Source of the DNA: Mesodorylaimus sp. YZB2_4
Taxonomy: Eukaryota; Nematoda; Enoplea; Dorylaimida; Dorylaimidae
Assembly: GCA_030248295.1 (NCBI GenBank)
Contig: JASANH010001194.1
Location: 248,001-312,000 of the forward strand
Direction: 5' to 3'
DNA length: 64,000 nucleotides
A program made the position numbers and the translations under genes. This document shows, in pieces, positions 42,307 through 53,606 of the stretch. Under the pieces are notes generated by a model that was given only the letters and a program-made list of their open reading frames with translations, ran no database searches and was not told where the DNA came from. Positions within the stretch are counted from its first letter, which is position 1. Every line of letters starts with the position of its first letter.

Positions 42307-45240
42307 TCACTTCGCTCTCCTCAAGTCCACTACGTCAGCATTGAAAGCGTCGGACAAATCGGCGTGAGGACAACTAATGAACAATGGTGGCTCCTTCTCG
42401 TGCGGATGAAAGCCCGTTTGGCGACACGAAGAAATCTGCTTCAGCCCGTAATCAGGAGTCAGCATAAAGATACCAGTCCTGGAAAACAGGGGTTATATAT
42501 ACTGGGCCACAAGTCAAGAAAGCCAGTCAGAACTCACTCGTTATATCGAGGCGAACAAACGACGGCAATGGCTTCGGGAAGCATCAACTGATAGGAGCAG
42601 TGAGTATGCATATCCACACTGGACAGAAATGCTGACTGCGATGGGTGCGTCTGAAAGTGAGCAGATGCGTTGCATGATCCAACATAGTTTTGTACACATT
42701 CTGATCACTCGAAGGAGAGTCGATTTTCGGCCTTTTCCCGCTACCACCAAGACTTTCTGAATCCTGCTCGCGCGACTAGAGTCCTTCCGGATGAAGTTGC
42801 AACTATGCGATACTGAGGGTCTTGGGGTAACCTATGGACGACCATTTTTTGGCCAATAAGGGGACTCGGATTCAAGAGCTTTCCTCGTATACCATCCCTG
42901 GAGGGGAATGATGAGTCTCCCCGCCAAGGTGACAAGGCGTGGAGAGTCCTCTGTCCAGTTGCCAGCAAACCCTGACAGAAGCCTTTCCCTACACCATCTA
43001 CACCATATGGTCCACCCTGCACCACCTATGGCAGTGCTTACGTGTATCCATCCTAAAGTGATCAAGTCATATTTGTCTTGGAAATCGAAAACCTCTTCCT
43101 CGTGATCCGTACTGCACGAATCAGACGTGCCGTGCTGGGTCGGCACGACCAGGTGCGTCACCACAAATCGATTATTCGCCTGAAACCAAAAGGCAATCAC
43201 CCTCCAACAAAGAAATTCCTAGTGCACTTACGAGCTTTCCGCACAGCACTCCGCACGTTTCGATGTTATTCGCCGTATTCTTTTCGGCAATCGACATAAA
43301 TTTATCAACTAAATTTCTTGGCACTATCACATCTCTCAAGCCGTATGAATTCGATGGAACGTAAGTATGACCCATCGCGGATAAATTTTTTGGTTTTGTT
43401 GCTCGATCGTAAGATGGCAAACCAGAGCTGAAACAGCAGTGCCCGTTATCCACCTTTAATCCTTTAGATCCCTGCTTACTTGTCAATCTCCGCGGGCAGG
43501 GCTGGCGCACTGGGCTTGGCAGAATCGAATGCTGGATATGCAATGTCGTGCGTGCTGACCATGACCGGCTGGACATCAGCACCCATTACAACTGGCTTCC
43601 CTCCACTGGCAGTCTCTCCATCGACCAGAGGTTTCTCTGTAGAGGCTCTATCTTCCAACTGTCTCGCTTCTTCCGCTTTCCTTTCTTCAAGTTCCTTAAA
43701 GATCAATCGGTGAGACTAGCGAGTGAAACGTCAGATCTATCAAGCTGTACCTTCTGATATCTAACAGCATCCAATTCGAATTCGATTTCTAGCTGTTTCT
43801 TTAATTCTTCCGCTCTCTTGAAAGCGTCCGTTAAGTGCTGCAAGAAGTGACATTTCTCAATTTTAGTCCCAAATATCTTCAAACATTCTTACCCTTTGAC
43901 TCCGCTGTTTCTCCTCTTTATTGATTGACTTGTATTCAGGATGTTTCGGGGCATTCTCCACGAGCAATCTACAAAGCAAGGTAAGTAATTCTGGGCCTAG
44001 AAAACTGAATCCTGCGAAGACTGTAGATGAGCCTCCCTCCCACAACGAAACGAGTCCTACTGCTGAAAATGGGGTGTACACGAAATGTTATCTTGAATTT
44101 TCGCCAGTTCGAAGCGTACCTGAACTGGGAGACTAAATTCTAACGACTGCATACTTTACACTGCGTGCTCTGCTTGGTTATCGTCGTCTGGGTCTGTCTA
44201 GCTGGAGGCTGTCTTCGGGTGAGGTCGGTGCTGTTTGGCTTGAGCAGTGCACGTGTGGCTATGGCTCCTGTTGGAAGCACGGACGCGATGGCGGTCGATG
44301 CGCAGTCGACGATAATCGTGTTGTCAGTGCTGGCATCGGCTGCGGTGATCAGTACGATCGTGTTGACGGTGATTGGTTGCGGGTGCTGCGGCGGCCAGTC
44401 GAAGGGCGCGGCGGGTGGAGAAGGCAAGGCGGGTGGTGGGGGAAAGGATTCCAAGCAACCGTCCAACGAGTACATCGAAATGGAGCCAGCCGCGGCAGCA
44501 GCGAGTTCGAAAAGGAGCGAGAAGAAGAAGCAAGACTTTGCGCCGTCCCGCGATCCCAACTATCGAAGCCTGGTGGGAGTCGATAACAATTTCGAACCGT
44601 CCAACAAGGCCAAGTGACAAGGAACGTGACCCGCCATCGCGGCCAATAATATGTCTTTTCGTTTGTTCCCGTGCTCGATTCCATGCAATGCTCTTGTGCT
44701 GGCTGGCCTAGCCACTTCGTAAAACTTGTGCTGTTGGCCAGGAAGGGCAACACAGAAGCAGAGCGATGGATAGCTTTGTCCAAATCGACACTTCAGACAA
44801 CGCAGTCCATTCTGCTCTCGCACCAATTGAAGCACACAGTAAATTCCTCTGTAAACAGCTACCCTAAACTCCATTACTGTACACCAGTCAATCTAAGGTC
44901 CCACGCCGTCAGTGTCGACAATCTATCGAGCTTGCCTCTCGCCCTTCGAAATCAAGTGGAGGGGTGGATCAGACTGGCTATCGGGTGTCTCATCGTGTAA
45001 CATCAGTTCTCGCTACCGGATGCCCCTTCACCTGACGAACGTCACTTACGTGATATACCGCGTGTACAATTTCAGAGCCCGCTCCACATTCCCTTCGTCC
45101 TTATAGATGGAAGCCATTCGGTACAGTTCGCTAGCCGATCTCAGATACCTTTTCAAGGGCACTGTCTCGTTGAAATCCAAATCACTGCCCTGTTGCACCA
45201 CTGCTCGGATTCGAGCCTTCGGATCCGCCATCAACTCCAT
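42307..45240 (-). CDS. STAMBP: AMSH-type K63-specific deubiquitinase (STAMBP)
   Basis: Eight exons on the minus strand from ATG at 45240. Exon 1 (45240-45050) and exon 2 (43968-43893) form the N-terminal MIT-like domain ([37 protein letters not shown]). A coiled region follows ([19 protein letters not shown]). The JAMM metalloprotease comprises [35 protein letters not shown] joined to [13 protein letters not shown] (zinc motif H-x-H-x10-D split by an intron), [20 protein letters not shown] and [15 protein letters not shown] removes Lys63-linked ubiquitin on ESCRT-0 cargo at endosomes. Intron 1 (about 1.08 kb) contains, on the opposite strand, the second copy of a duplicated membrane-protein gene. 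TTTCTTTCAG ends 8 nt before the ATG. Confidence 0.94.
44090..44823. repeat. Dispersed duplicated segment, copy 2, inside AMSH intron 1
   Basis: It matches 27890-28650 in the same orientation, almost exactly over the coding part. Relative to copy 1 it has a few substitutions upstream and a small deletion near 44750-44790. Its insertion swells an AMSH intron that would otherwise be short, so this copy is probably the newer one. Confidence 0.9.
44261..44617 (+). CDS. Small single-pass membrane protein, copy 2
   Basis: It gives 118 residues, the same as copy 1 by eye, with [19 protein letters not shown] and GCGCCGG. The only coding differences I see lie upstream of or at synonymous sites (for example GTGTTG against GTGCTG). 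An in-frame TAA sits in the upstream extension here (near 44141), which shows that the segment before 44261 is not needed for coding. Copy 2 is antisense to, and nested within, the AMSH gene. Function unknown. Confidence 0.6.
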   Translation: MAPVGSTDAMAVDAQSTIIVLSVLASAAVISTIVLTVIGCGCCGGQSKGAAGGEGKAGGGGKDSKQPSNEYIEMEPAAAAASSKRSEKKKQDFAPSRDPNYRSLVGVDNNFEPSNKAK

Positions 45241-45515
45241 CCTCGCAGCTGAAAGAAATCCAATCCTGCAATTTCCACAGATCCCATCAGTTCAGTCACA
45301 GGTATCAAAAAGATATGAACCATCTTCGCACAAGAACTCCCACCGTCATGTCCAGACTTTATGCCGAAAAACACCCAAATACATGGTCGAAAAACAGCAA
45401 TCACTAATAACTGGCGAATGGTCGCATTCAATGTGGACAAAAATAGAAAAACGCAAAGCCAATAAAAAAGGCGAAAACAACGTTAAAAAAAACACAGACA
45501 TAATCCTTCCTGATC

Positions 45516-48263
45516 CTAACTGAGATGCTCAAAAGCTTCCATTGCTTTGCTAATCGTCTTCTCCCCAGTGCGGCCAACCGCGTTCTGAAAAAAAACACAA
45601 TGATATAAAATATAAATTTAAGTGAAAATTGGAATTTACCGTCAGGCGCATAAAATCCAGAAACTTTTGCAGCATCGCCACCAGCGGTTCCACCTTTCCA
45701 TTCGGCATCGCCGAGGTAATTTCCTCCATAACACCCTGGACAAAACGATTCTTCTAATCATCACAATATAACCAGCGTCAAAAAACGCGTTCTCACCTCA
45801 TTCTGCTGTAAAACCAATCCCAAAAACAAGGCAACGTGAGACGCCACGATACTGTCCTCCATGTGCTTGCTCGCTTTCTTTAGAGCTATAAAGAAAACTC
45901 AGGTAACATTACAAGGCATAGAACCAAAACATGGCCCCGAGAGGGAGTCGAACCCACGCTTATGTATGTTATCGCTAATTCTTCACCTTTTTACTCAAAT
46001 CTAAGCTCGAGATCCTCTCGCATTCAAAATAGCACAACCAACCCGAGACACCTCTCACCTGCATTCACAGTTTCTTGGACATCGGCCGCCGTCGCCTCAG
46101 TCCCATTCTGCTCATGCATTTCCTGGCTGCCTTCGATCACTCTTTCCACTTCGTCGTCAGTCGCCTGTGCCGCTGCTTCGTGAGACAAAAACACCTAAAA
46201 GCAAGAACATGACGCACCTCGTCGCCAGAAATACAACCCCCTTACCTTAGTAAAAGCACTCAGTGTTTTTTCTCCATTTCTTCCGGCATATGCGATGATC
46301 AAACGCCGATTTGCGTTACACGGTTCAACGAGATTGATCAATAAACCCATCGACAACACCAACAAATCAAAACGACCACTCGGATGGACATGCTCTGGAA
46401 TAGTACAAGTGACAAAATCCACACAATCTCCAATGAACCGGTCGTAGTCGCCCAGCTTGCTGCAACATAAAACTGAAACAAAACAATGTGCCACCAAGCC
46501 TTAAGCACAAGTCAAATCCGTTTACCGTTGCTGTGAGACAGATTCAAGAGGGTTTTCAAAACCGCCGTCAACACCGTCGTAACGGATTTGGTTGATAAGG
46601 TCCTGGGCGAATCAGATGCCTCGAAATTGTCGGTACCGAACTTGTCCATCAGTACTTTGAAGTATTTGAAAAGTCTAAAGCAAGGAACGAATAAAACTTA
46701 GGCCCAATGCGTTTCGCGTAAGATTCTTACTTGGCGCATGTAAAAATCAAAGAAGACGATTCCCAAACAACCAAATACGCCTGATTCTGTTGATTCATAA
46801 GCGAAGCATGTTCCAAGATGCGTAAGTATCGCTCCAACATCTTGACCCGCTCGGTCGCCACAGATACGTAATCTTCCGACTCCGTATTCAGCGCCAACAT
46901 ATTGTCTGCTTCTTTCGTTACTAAAAATTAGCACGATCTCGACGTGACGCAAGACACTGGCGAATATTACTTACAATATTGAGCGATATGATTCAGGCCG
47001 CGCGACTCTCTCATCCATTTCCGAAAGCTGTCATCATGAGTACGACAGCAAATGAAAGTGAGTGCCTCGATGGCCAAAAATCGAGCCTAGAAACGGAAAG
47101 ATCTGTAAAGGAGAGGTCGCAAGGATTAATTTCGTTTTGACTCACCGACAAGTTCTCCAGGGTAATATCGAACATCATGGAAGTCGGAGTGACGTCGCCA
47201 CTTTCTGTCGACCTTTGAGAACTGGATATTGGCTGACTATTACTCAAAGCGGCTGCAGCTGCTTCAGTTTGCTGTCGCCACTCGTTTAAAATCTTCCAAA
47301 CTCGACTGCGATAACCGTCGTATTCTTCATCAATCTCCTTTTGGTCCGCCGCGTCTTGACTAGCATAACGTCCATCATCCGGTGGCAGATTGACCAATTC
47401 GATTATCAGTTCCAAAGTACGTTGATCAACCGTTATTCCCAGACGATCACGCGCCAATAAATAAATGACGCACGCCGTACATATAGCCAAGCTCTAAACA
47501 AATTAAGATACGAGACAGAATTTGAGAAAACCTCGCAGTTGTACCTTACCGGATATTTTGGAGCATCCATGAGAGCGGCGAATAATTTCATGCTCGACCC
47601 ATGAGAACGTAAATGAGCACGAAACTGAGCCGACTGACATTTCGTCGCGATATTAATCACGCTGCAATAAAAATTGGAATAAAGCTGCATATAGTTCGTA
47701 TGCTTTCACGATAAACATACCTGAGACACTTGACACGATGATTCTCGCTGTCTAACACCGCACCAAGTAAATATTCTATATCCGCCTTGATTTCTTGGGT
47801 CTCTCCGAATTCGTGACATTGACGAGCTTCTTTTACGTTTTTCACCACCGTGTAATACTGCAACCATGTAAAATGCAACCGACGAAAATGATAGAACATA
47901 TACAACGCAACAAAAACACTTACTTCTTTTTCACTTTTGGAACATCGAAACTGAGCACAGACTTCCACTTCATCATCCTTCATCTTCTCGTCCGATCCTT
48001 TCCGGGAAACAACCGTCCGGGATATCTTCGACTTGAATATACGTCGCTCTTGAGGAACAGGTGGTTGCTTGCGTTTCTCCGGCGAAATACGCGATGAAGA
48101 TTGCTCCAGCGTCGATGCCGCGTCGGACGGTTTCCGCGATTCTGCACCGAACTCCTGAAAATGTGCGTGATTCTGGGGACCTTTTCACGTGATGACGTGG
48201 TATAAACTTACTTCGTTGTCATCCCGATTCCACGTATGCCGATAAACTGGCTTCGCTGGCCCC
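45516..48263 (-). CDS. WAPL: WAPL cohesin-release factor (5' end uncertain)
   Basis: At least 13 exons on the minus strand end with the stop at 45518-45516. The conserved C-terminal WAPL domain is nearly complete: YYTVVKNVKEARQCHEFGE, IKADIEYLLGAVLDSENHRV, NIATKCQSAQFRAHLRSHG, ICTACVIYLLARDRLGI, DLLVLSMGLLINLVEPCNAN, KHMEDSIVASHVALFLGLV and FMRLTNAVGRTGEKTISKA. WAPL with PDS5 opens the cohesin ring. The part before the domain is short (about 100 residues seen: QPPVPQERRIFKSKISRTVV), much less than the long vertebrate N-terminus. The first exon I can place begins at 48263 (GPAKPVYRHTWNRDDNE). A further exon may begin with ATG at 49136 (MAAEKAFGSTERVF), but its splice is not found. Confidence 0.92.
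45932..45972 (-). repeat. tRNA-like 3' fragment
   Basis: The minus strand reads GTGGGTTCGACTCCCTCTCG then GGGCC, a T-arm-like B box with an acceptor-like end. No complete tRNA is upstream. It lies in a WAPL intron and is probably SINE debris. Confidence 0.4.
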
Positions 48264-49441
48264 TAAAACCATTTGGAAACGTTAATTGCACTATCTCGAA
48301 GGGATTACATATCAAGTATGGGCAAGGTCGGCTGGGTTAGCGGGGGTTTGGGGGTGGGGGGGGGGCGGCGGGGCGTGAGATCAGATAAGACAGCTTAAGC
48401 CTGATCTGATTGCGTGTGAGACAGGTCAGGCCAGGTCAGGTTTGGGTCGAGTCGAGTGCGTGAGTTGTATGACTGTTTACATACAGTACTCTAGGCTGGC
48501 TGGACAATTGGCCAGTGCTTGGAGGCTAGGGCTTGGTCAGTGAGGTCAGGTCTTCCGATTAGTCCAGCCCACAAACAATTTGATCGCTTTTGCTTGCTTC
48601 CTTTTCTTCCCGCTGGACCTGAGGTGGGGGGGGGGGGGGGTCGAGAGGAAGGGTTCAATGTCCTGGCCGGCCCAACAGGGGGGTTTACACCCGTACCCCC
48701 TTGCCCAAACTTGCACACACATATGGTACAGCGCATCTGAAATCTTATCGTCAGCTCGACTTTCACAATGATGTTAGTAGAACGCACGAATTTTCAGCTC
48801 ACAAGTTCTTACCATATGTGGCACAAACTTTCAGCCAGTTACATTTTCCCATTCTGCGGGCGTTTAAGAGTTTGAAAGTCACTCAACGAAACAACACAGC
48901 ACAGCAGGCGCCTTTTACCTTGGTCGTAAATATCTTTTTCATTTTTTCATCTGCTTTCGCGCTGGGCGGCCAAATAGCTTCTCAATAAAAAGCACGAAAC
49001 GCAAATACAGGTAGCAAATATACCGAATTGACGATCGAACAATCGAGACCGCTAGGAACCAGAAAGGACGAAAGGGCTTGGCTTGTTTGGCTCGGAAAAC
49101 CCGTTCCGTCGATCCAAACGCCTTTTCGGCGGCCAATCACGCTCGAGATAGAATCATCGCACAGAGTGATGTAAAATAAAGTTTCAGATACACTATTGAA
49201 AACACCTAGCCCAAAAACTCTTCAAAAGGAGCTATTACAAGCTTTTACAGCTGCAGCTAAACATTTTTAGAAATGATTTAGCCGCCGCATTGCTTCTTCA
49301 GGTCAAGAAAATTTAAATCTCGAAATCCCTCCTGAATCTTAATTTTACTAGGCTCGATTGCACAAATATTTTCTGCTCCGATCAGTTGATCAGAAGATTT
49401 GAATCGATTTTCTAGGATCGTTAGATTTCATAATTGCTAAA
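48264..49441. other. G-tract-rich region between WAPL and the 49442 ORF
   Basis: It has G runs at 48356-48365 (10) and 48626-48640 (15), GGTCAGG-rich sequence at 48420-48560, and a minus-strand frame with ATG at 49136 that might be the first WAPL exon. The last 300 bp are a likely divergent promoter region. An acceptor-like TTTTCTAG ends at 49414. Confidence 0.5.
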
Positions 49442-49936
49442 ATGAGCAACGTTTGGCTGAAAAATTTTTGCGGTTTACATTGTTCTGATTACGAATTATT
49501 GACTATTCCTCGACCGAAATTGGAATTTGGAATTCACGTGACGTTCAAAACCGTCCAAGTGGGCACATTGGCGGGATCAATAATCGGACCGATCTTTCAT
49601 ATTTTACGTTATAATGCCTCTAATTCGAACAATCGAACGAGTCTAGGCGATGCAGCTGTTCAAGGAGGATTGTATGGAGCTAGTTTAGGTCTGATCGCTG
49701 GGCCTCTCCTGTCCATCGGTTATTACAACACTAATTTATCGAAAATCGCCAATTACGATCAGTGCTATCGATTGCGTTATCACACGCCCCAATTAACTAT
49801 GAATCGTATGTCATTGCTGGGTGCCCTAATCGGTGGTAGTTTAGCGGGGGCGCCTGGTTTTGTCGTTGGAACCGATGTCGGCGTTTTGTGTGGTTTGCTC
49901 TTGAACGGAGTCCAATCGATGCGATTAGAAATCTAG
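49442..49936 (+). CDS. Glycine-rich multi-pass membrane protein, Tim17-like in outline
   Basis: A single exon encodes 164 residues. Hydrophobic, glycine/alanine-rich segments occur at about 37-57 (VGTLAGSIIGPIFHIL), 72-93 (VQGGLYGASLGLIAGPLLSI) and two at 121-155 (LLGALIGGSLAGAPGFVVGT, VGVLCGLLLNG). Four short GxxxG-type helices of this kind are typical of Tim17/22/23 and related mitochondrial inner-membrane proteins. The family cannot be fixed by eye. It starts 27 nt after an acceptor-like TTTTCTAG and is transcribed away from WAPL. It has no introns, in contrast to its neighbours. Confidence 0.7.
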   Translation: MSNVWLKNFCGLHCSDYELLTIPRPKLEFGIHVTFKTVQVGTLAGSIIGPIFHILRYNASNSNNRTSLGDAAVQGGLYGASLGLIAGPLLSIGYYNTNLSKIANYDQCYRLRYHTPQLTMNRMSLLGALIGGSLAGAPGFVVGTDVGVLCGLLLNGVQSMRLEI

Positions 49937-50215
49937 GTTGATCCTTATTTTAGTTAGCCGACTTCAGCCTGGAGGGTGTGGGATAGTTTTACATGGTACG
50001 TAGAGTTATGCTCAGCTCAGCAGTTGTCTCGCTCTGATCAGTTGATGTCTTGGGGTGGGCATAGTAAAAATGCTAATTTTGCCTCCGCTGATATTTGCTG
50101 CTATTTTTGACAACTGGTTTATGGCCAGAAGCTTACCTTAATTTTTTGAGAACGTTGAGGAATCTCTCGTCTGAATCGCTTGGTTTCATAATTTGTCGCA
50201 TAGCTCGCGCGAATT

Positions 50216-53200
50216 ATGTCGATGGTCGACGAAGTCAATCAAATCGCTGGCGTCAGCCAACACAAGGAACAGACTGAAAAGTAAGTCATTTTTTAAAACG
50301 ATGTGTATCTTTGTATAAATTTCTGTTCCAGATTGAAGTCCATGCTAGATAGCATTATTGCTAATAAGCAGGATCCTGATCTGATTAAGAAATTGCAAGC
50401 GTTTATTGAAGCAGGTGAGGATTGGTGTTGTAGGATCACATTGGTTGTAGTGTTCGACCGGGGCCCCGACTCCGTCCCCGCGGGGATGGCCAACCCCGTC
50501 CCCGTTCCCGTGAATTTATAATGAAACCGAAAAATTGTGTCGGGGATTCACCCCCGAAAACTTTCTCACCATCGACAATAAAAAAGACCCACTAAACGCA
50601 GCGTCAGCATTTTGCGCGATGCTGTGAGATATGCAAAAAAAAGCTATGTTGTCTGCGTGGTGTGACGACTTGTGCAATGCGCATATATTGGCCATTGGGA
50701 TCAGGTCGGAACTGGTACTATCTTTTTTTCTTTGGGAATGTTCACGCGGCCTATGCGGCACACGGAGGGCGTGTATATTCTCAAAAAAGACAGGTTATAA
50801 TTGGGCCCAGCTAGCTAGCTGTCTGTCGATGCTGTACTTTTCCCTGAATGAATGTCCGAAGCGTCGACCTATTTTGACAAAGTTGACAAGAAATTTTCAG
50901 GGAGCAAAATTTATAATGAAAACCTTGACGTCATTGATAATTCTAAGGCGCAAAAAAAGCAATAGCTTCGTCAAGCTCCTCACTAATGGTGTTCTTGTCT
51001 CCGCTAAACCGCAATAGATTGAGGGTATATGTGAAGGCTTCTTGTAAAAATGCAGGGTAAACTTCATGAAGTTTTTAGAACATGTCAAGAAATGAGCATG
51101 TCAGCAGACTTTAAGACTCAGAAAGCTCTTTTCTCATCCCCGTCCCCGCTGGGGTTATCTCCAGCCCCGAACGACCCCGATGGCCATCCCCGACCCCGTC
51201 CCCGAAAAAATCACCCCCGGTCGAACGCTAACTGGTTGACATAATTCATTTTCAGTTATGGGCGAGAGCTTTAGCCTGGTCGTTTCTCGTCAAGTAATTA
51301 GCGAAGTGGTACAAAAGATTGCGGGTCTAGCAGATCCAATCGCCAAAGAAGTCGGCCATCACTTATTGAACGTGATTCAACCCCGCGTTATTTCTTACGA
51401 GGAACAGGTATGGTACTTTTGCTTAAACTGGTTGGAGAGCTGACCTTTTCTGATAGGCTGCCGCAGTACGCCAATATTTGGCTGATGTGTACGAGAAGGA
51501 AAGCCAATGGCGAGAAGCAGCGAAAATTCTGGTTGGTATTCCGTTAGAAACTGGGCAGAGGTAAAGATTCTGCAATTGTTTCTTTGTGTCCATATCAGTC
51601 TGTCATTGCAGGCAGTATTTGCCCGAATATAAGATGCGAACTTATTTGCGTATCGCCCAGTTGTACTTGGAAGACAGCGATGCCGTGGAGGCGGAAACGT
51701 ACGTCAACAGAGCCTCATTGCTTCAAGCTGAGTGCAAGTCGGAGGATCTTCAAATCTTATACAAGGTGAGATCACAATGGCATCTAATCCGAAACCTAGC
51801 CTGGGCTCATGATGTCTGAAAATTCGTCCTATAAGTCGAGTGAGGGATCCAAGGGCCGACCGGAGGCTCAGGAGGACCACTATCATGAGCCTTGTTAGCA
51901 CTGGCCCTAATACTCCCTAAGCCTGAGCCTAAGGCTTTTGAGGAATGAATTTTACGAGTACAGGAGCTTCGGCTTCAGCTCAGGCCAGTCTAGTTCCTCT
52001 GGGACCTAGAAGTCGTAGGGGCCCTAAAAAGGCTTTCTAAGCATGGGACCCTGCGCTTTGAGTTATGGGGCCCTCAGTTATAGGGTTGGTTTGACGATAT
52101 GTGGATGCGATTTTTGGGGTATGAAGAACAGCTAGGGTCAAAAAACCGGGTGGAAAATGATAAAAAGATTTCATCTTTCGCTTTACCATTTTAAAATTGT
52201 GCCCTGGTTCGAAATTTCAAATTGTAATGCAGTTTTTTGTGTTAGTAATTCGGCCCATGAAGTATCGAGAATCGTGGAATGGCAAGTATAGAACATGTAA
52301 CGATGACTTTAATGGCTTCGTCGGCTTTTCGACCCCCTTCGTCACCGAGTTCCGACCCAGATTCCGAGAGGGGGGTCTCTTGGGATATCAGCCAAAATTT
52401 TTGCCGCCAGGCCAGAGTTTCCTGCTCCCGTTTCGGATACTTACTAACGTACAAGTTTTCAGGCGCAGTACGCTCGTGTGCTCGATTATCGTCGCAAGTT
52501 CATCGAAGCAGCGCAGCGTTACTACGAGCTGTCATTAAAAGTTCAGGTGGCTCAAAGCGAAAGCATCGTGTCTCTGCAGCACGCTCTCGTGTGCACCGTT
52601 TTGGCCTCGGCTGGTCAACAGCGTTCGCGCATGCTCGCCACGTTATTCAAGGACGAAAGGTGCCAGCAATTGCCAGCTTATGGAATCTTGGAGAAAATGT
52701 AAGTCTCGTCCTCGTATGGCCTTATTTCTAGGCTCCAATGTGAAGGTTGTGTTCAGGTATTTGGATCGAATAATCAAGCGGGAGCAGTTGAAGGAGTTCG
52801 AGGAACAGTTGGTTGAACATCAGAAGGCGAAGACAGCGGACGGTCAGTGGATGGTGCAATGCGTTCCTGTTCACTGGACGGGCGTATTATGTGTTTTAGG
52901 ATCGACTATTTTAGAACGGGCTGTCATCGAGCACAATTTGCTGTCCGCTAGCAAACTATACAATAATATCACGTTCGTCGAATTGGGGAACCTACTTAGC
53001 ATTCCTCCAGAACGAGTAAGGAATCAGGAGATTTTTGTTTGTTTAATTCTTATATCGGGGAATCTTGTTGCAGGCGGAGAAAATCGCATCTCAGATGATC
53101 ACCGAGAATCGCATGCAAGGCTATGTCGATCAGGTCGACTCGGTCGTCCATTTTGCCTGTAAGTCCTAATTCGACGTTGTACCTGTGAAATTATTCTAAA

Positions 53201-53344
53201 TCTTTGGTTTCAGCACCAGACATCTTGCCCGTTTGGGATCGTCAAATTCAATCCCTGTGCGAACAAGTGAATGCAATCGTCGAGAAGATCGCAGCCGTAC
53301 ATCCCGAATGGGTGGCACAAACACTCGATAGTCAAATGAACTGA
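50216..53344 (+). CDS. COPS4: COP9 signalosome subunit 4
   Basis: Ten exons (50216-50280, 50332-50414, 51256-51407, 51457-51560, 51612-51765, 52463-52698, 52757-52842, 52900-53015, 53074-53158, 53214-53344) join in phase to 403 residues, as in human (406). Landmarks are [60 protein letters not shown], and the PCI end [20 protein letters not shown] followed by [20 protein letters not shown]. The complex removes NEDD8 from cullins. Intron 2 (841 nt) holds a hAT-type MITE and intron 5 (697 nt) holds nothing recognised; all other introns are 49 to 58 nt. Confidence 0.97.
50448..51230. mobile_element. hAT-type MITE in COPS4 intron 2
   Basis: The ends are inverted repeats TAGTGTTCGACCGGGG (50448 on) and TAGCGTTCGACCGGGG (reverse complement of the right end at 51230). 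Flanks are ATTGGTTG (50440-50447) and ACTGGTTG (51231-51238), an 8-bp duplication with one mismatch. The element is 783 bp, with CCCCGTCCCCG-type subterminal repeats on both sides and no transposase. Confidence 0.85.
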
Positions 53345-53606
53345 CGAGGATATGTGCAAATGTGTAAGACTTGTGTTTAATGAATCTATCTTTTCAACTA
53401 ATGACCTGTGCTGACGAACATTCACGGGCATTTTCAGTGAACGGATCAAAGACTGGCTAATGAAACAAGACGATGCTAGGCGATAATTAGCACAAATCAC
53501 TCACCCGCAAACAATCATTACGGTGGTTGTAAATTAGACTCACACGTAGAACATTAACGTAGAATGCATCTTTGTCTTGATTAAAATGAGCATCGGTTGG
53601 AGATGG

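Noticed and set aside
48939..49136. Minus-strand MAAEKAFGSTERVF frame as first WAPL exon
   Set aside because: Plausible position, but no donor in phase with the next WAPL exon; kept only as a possibility in the WAPL entry.
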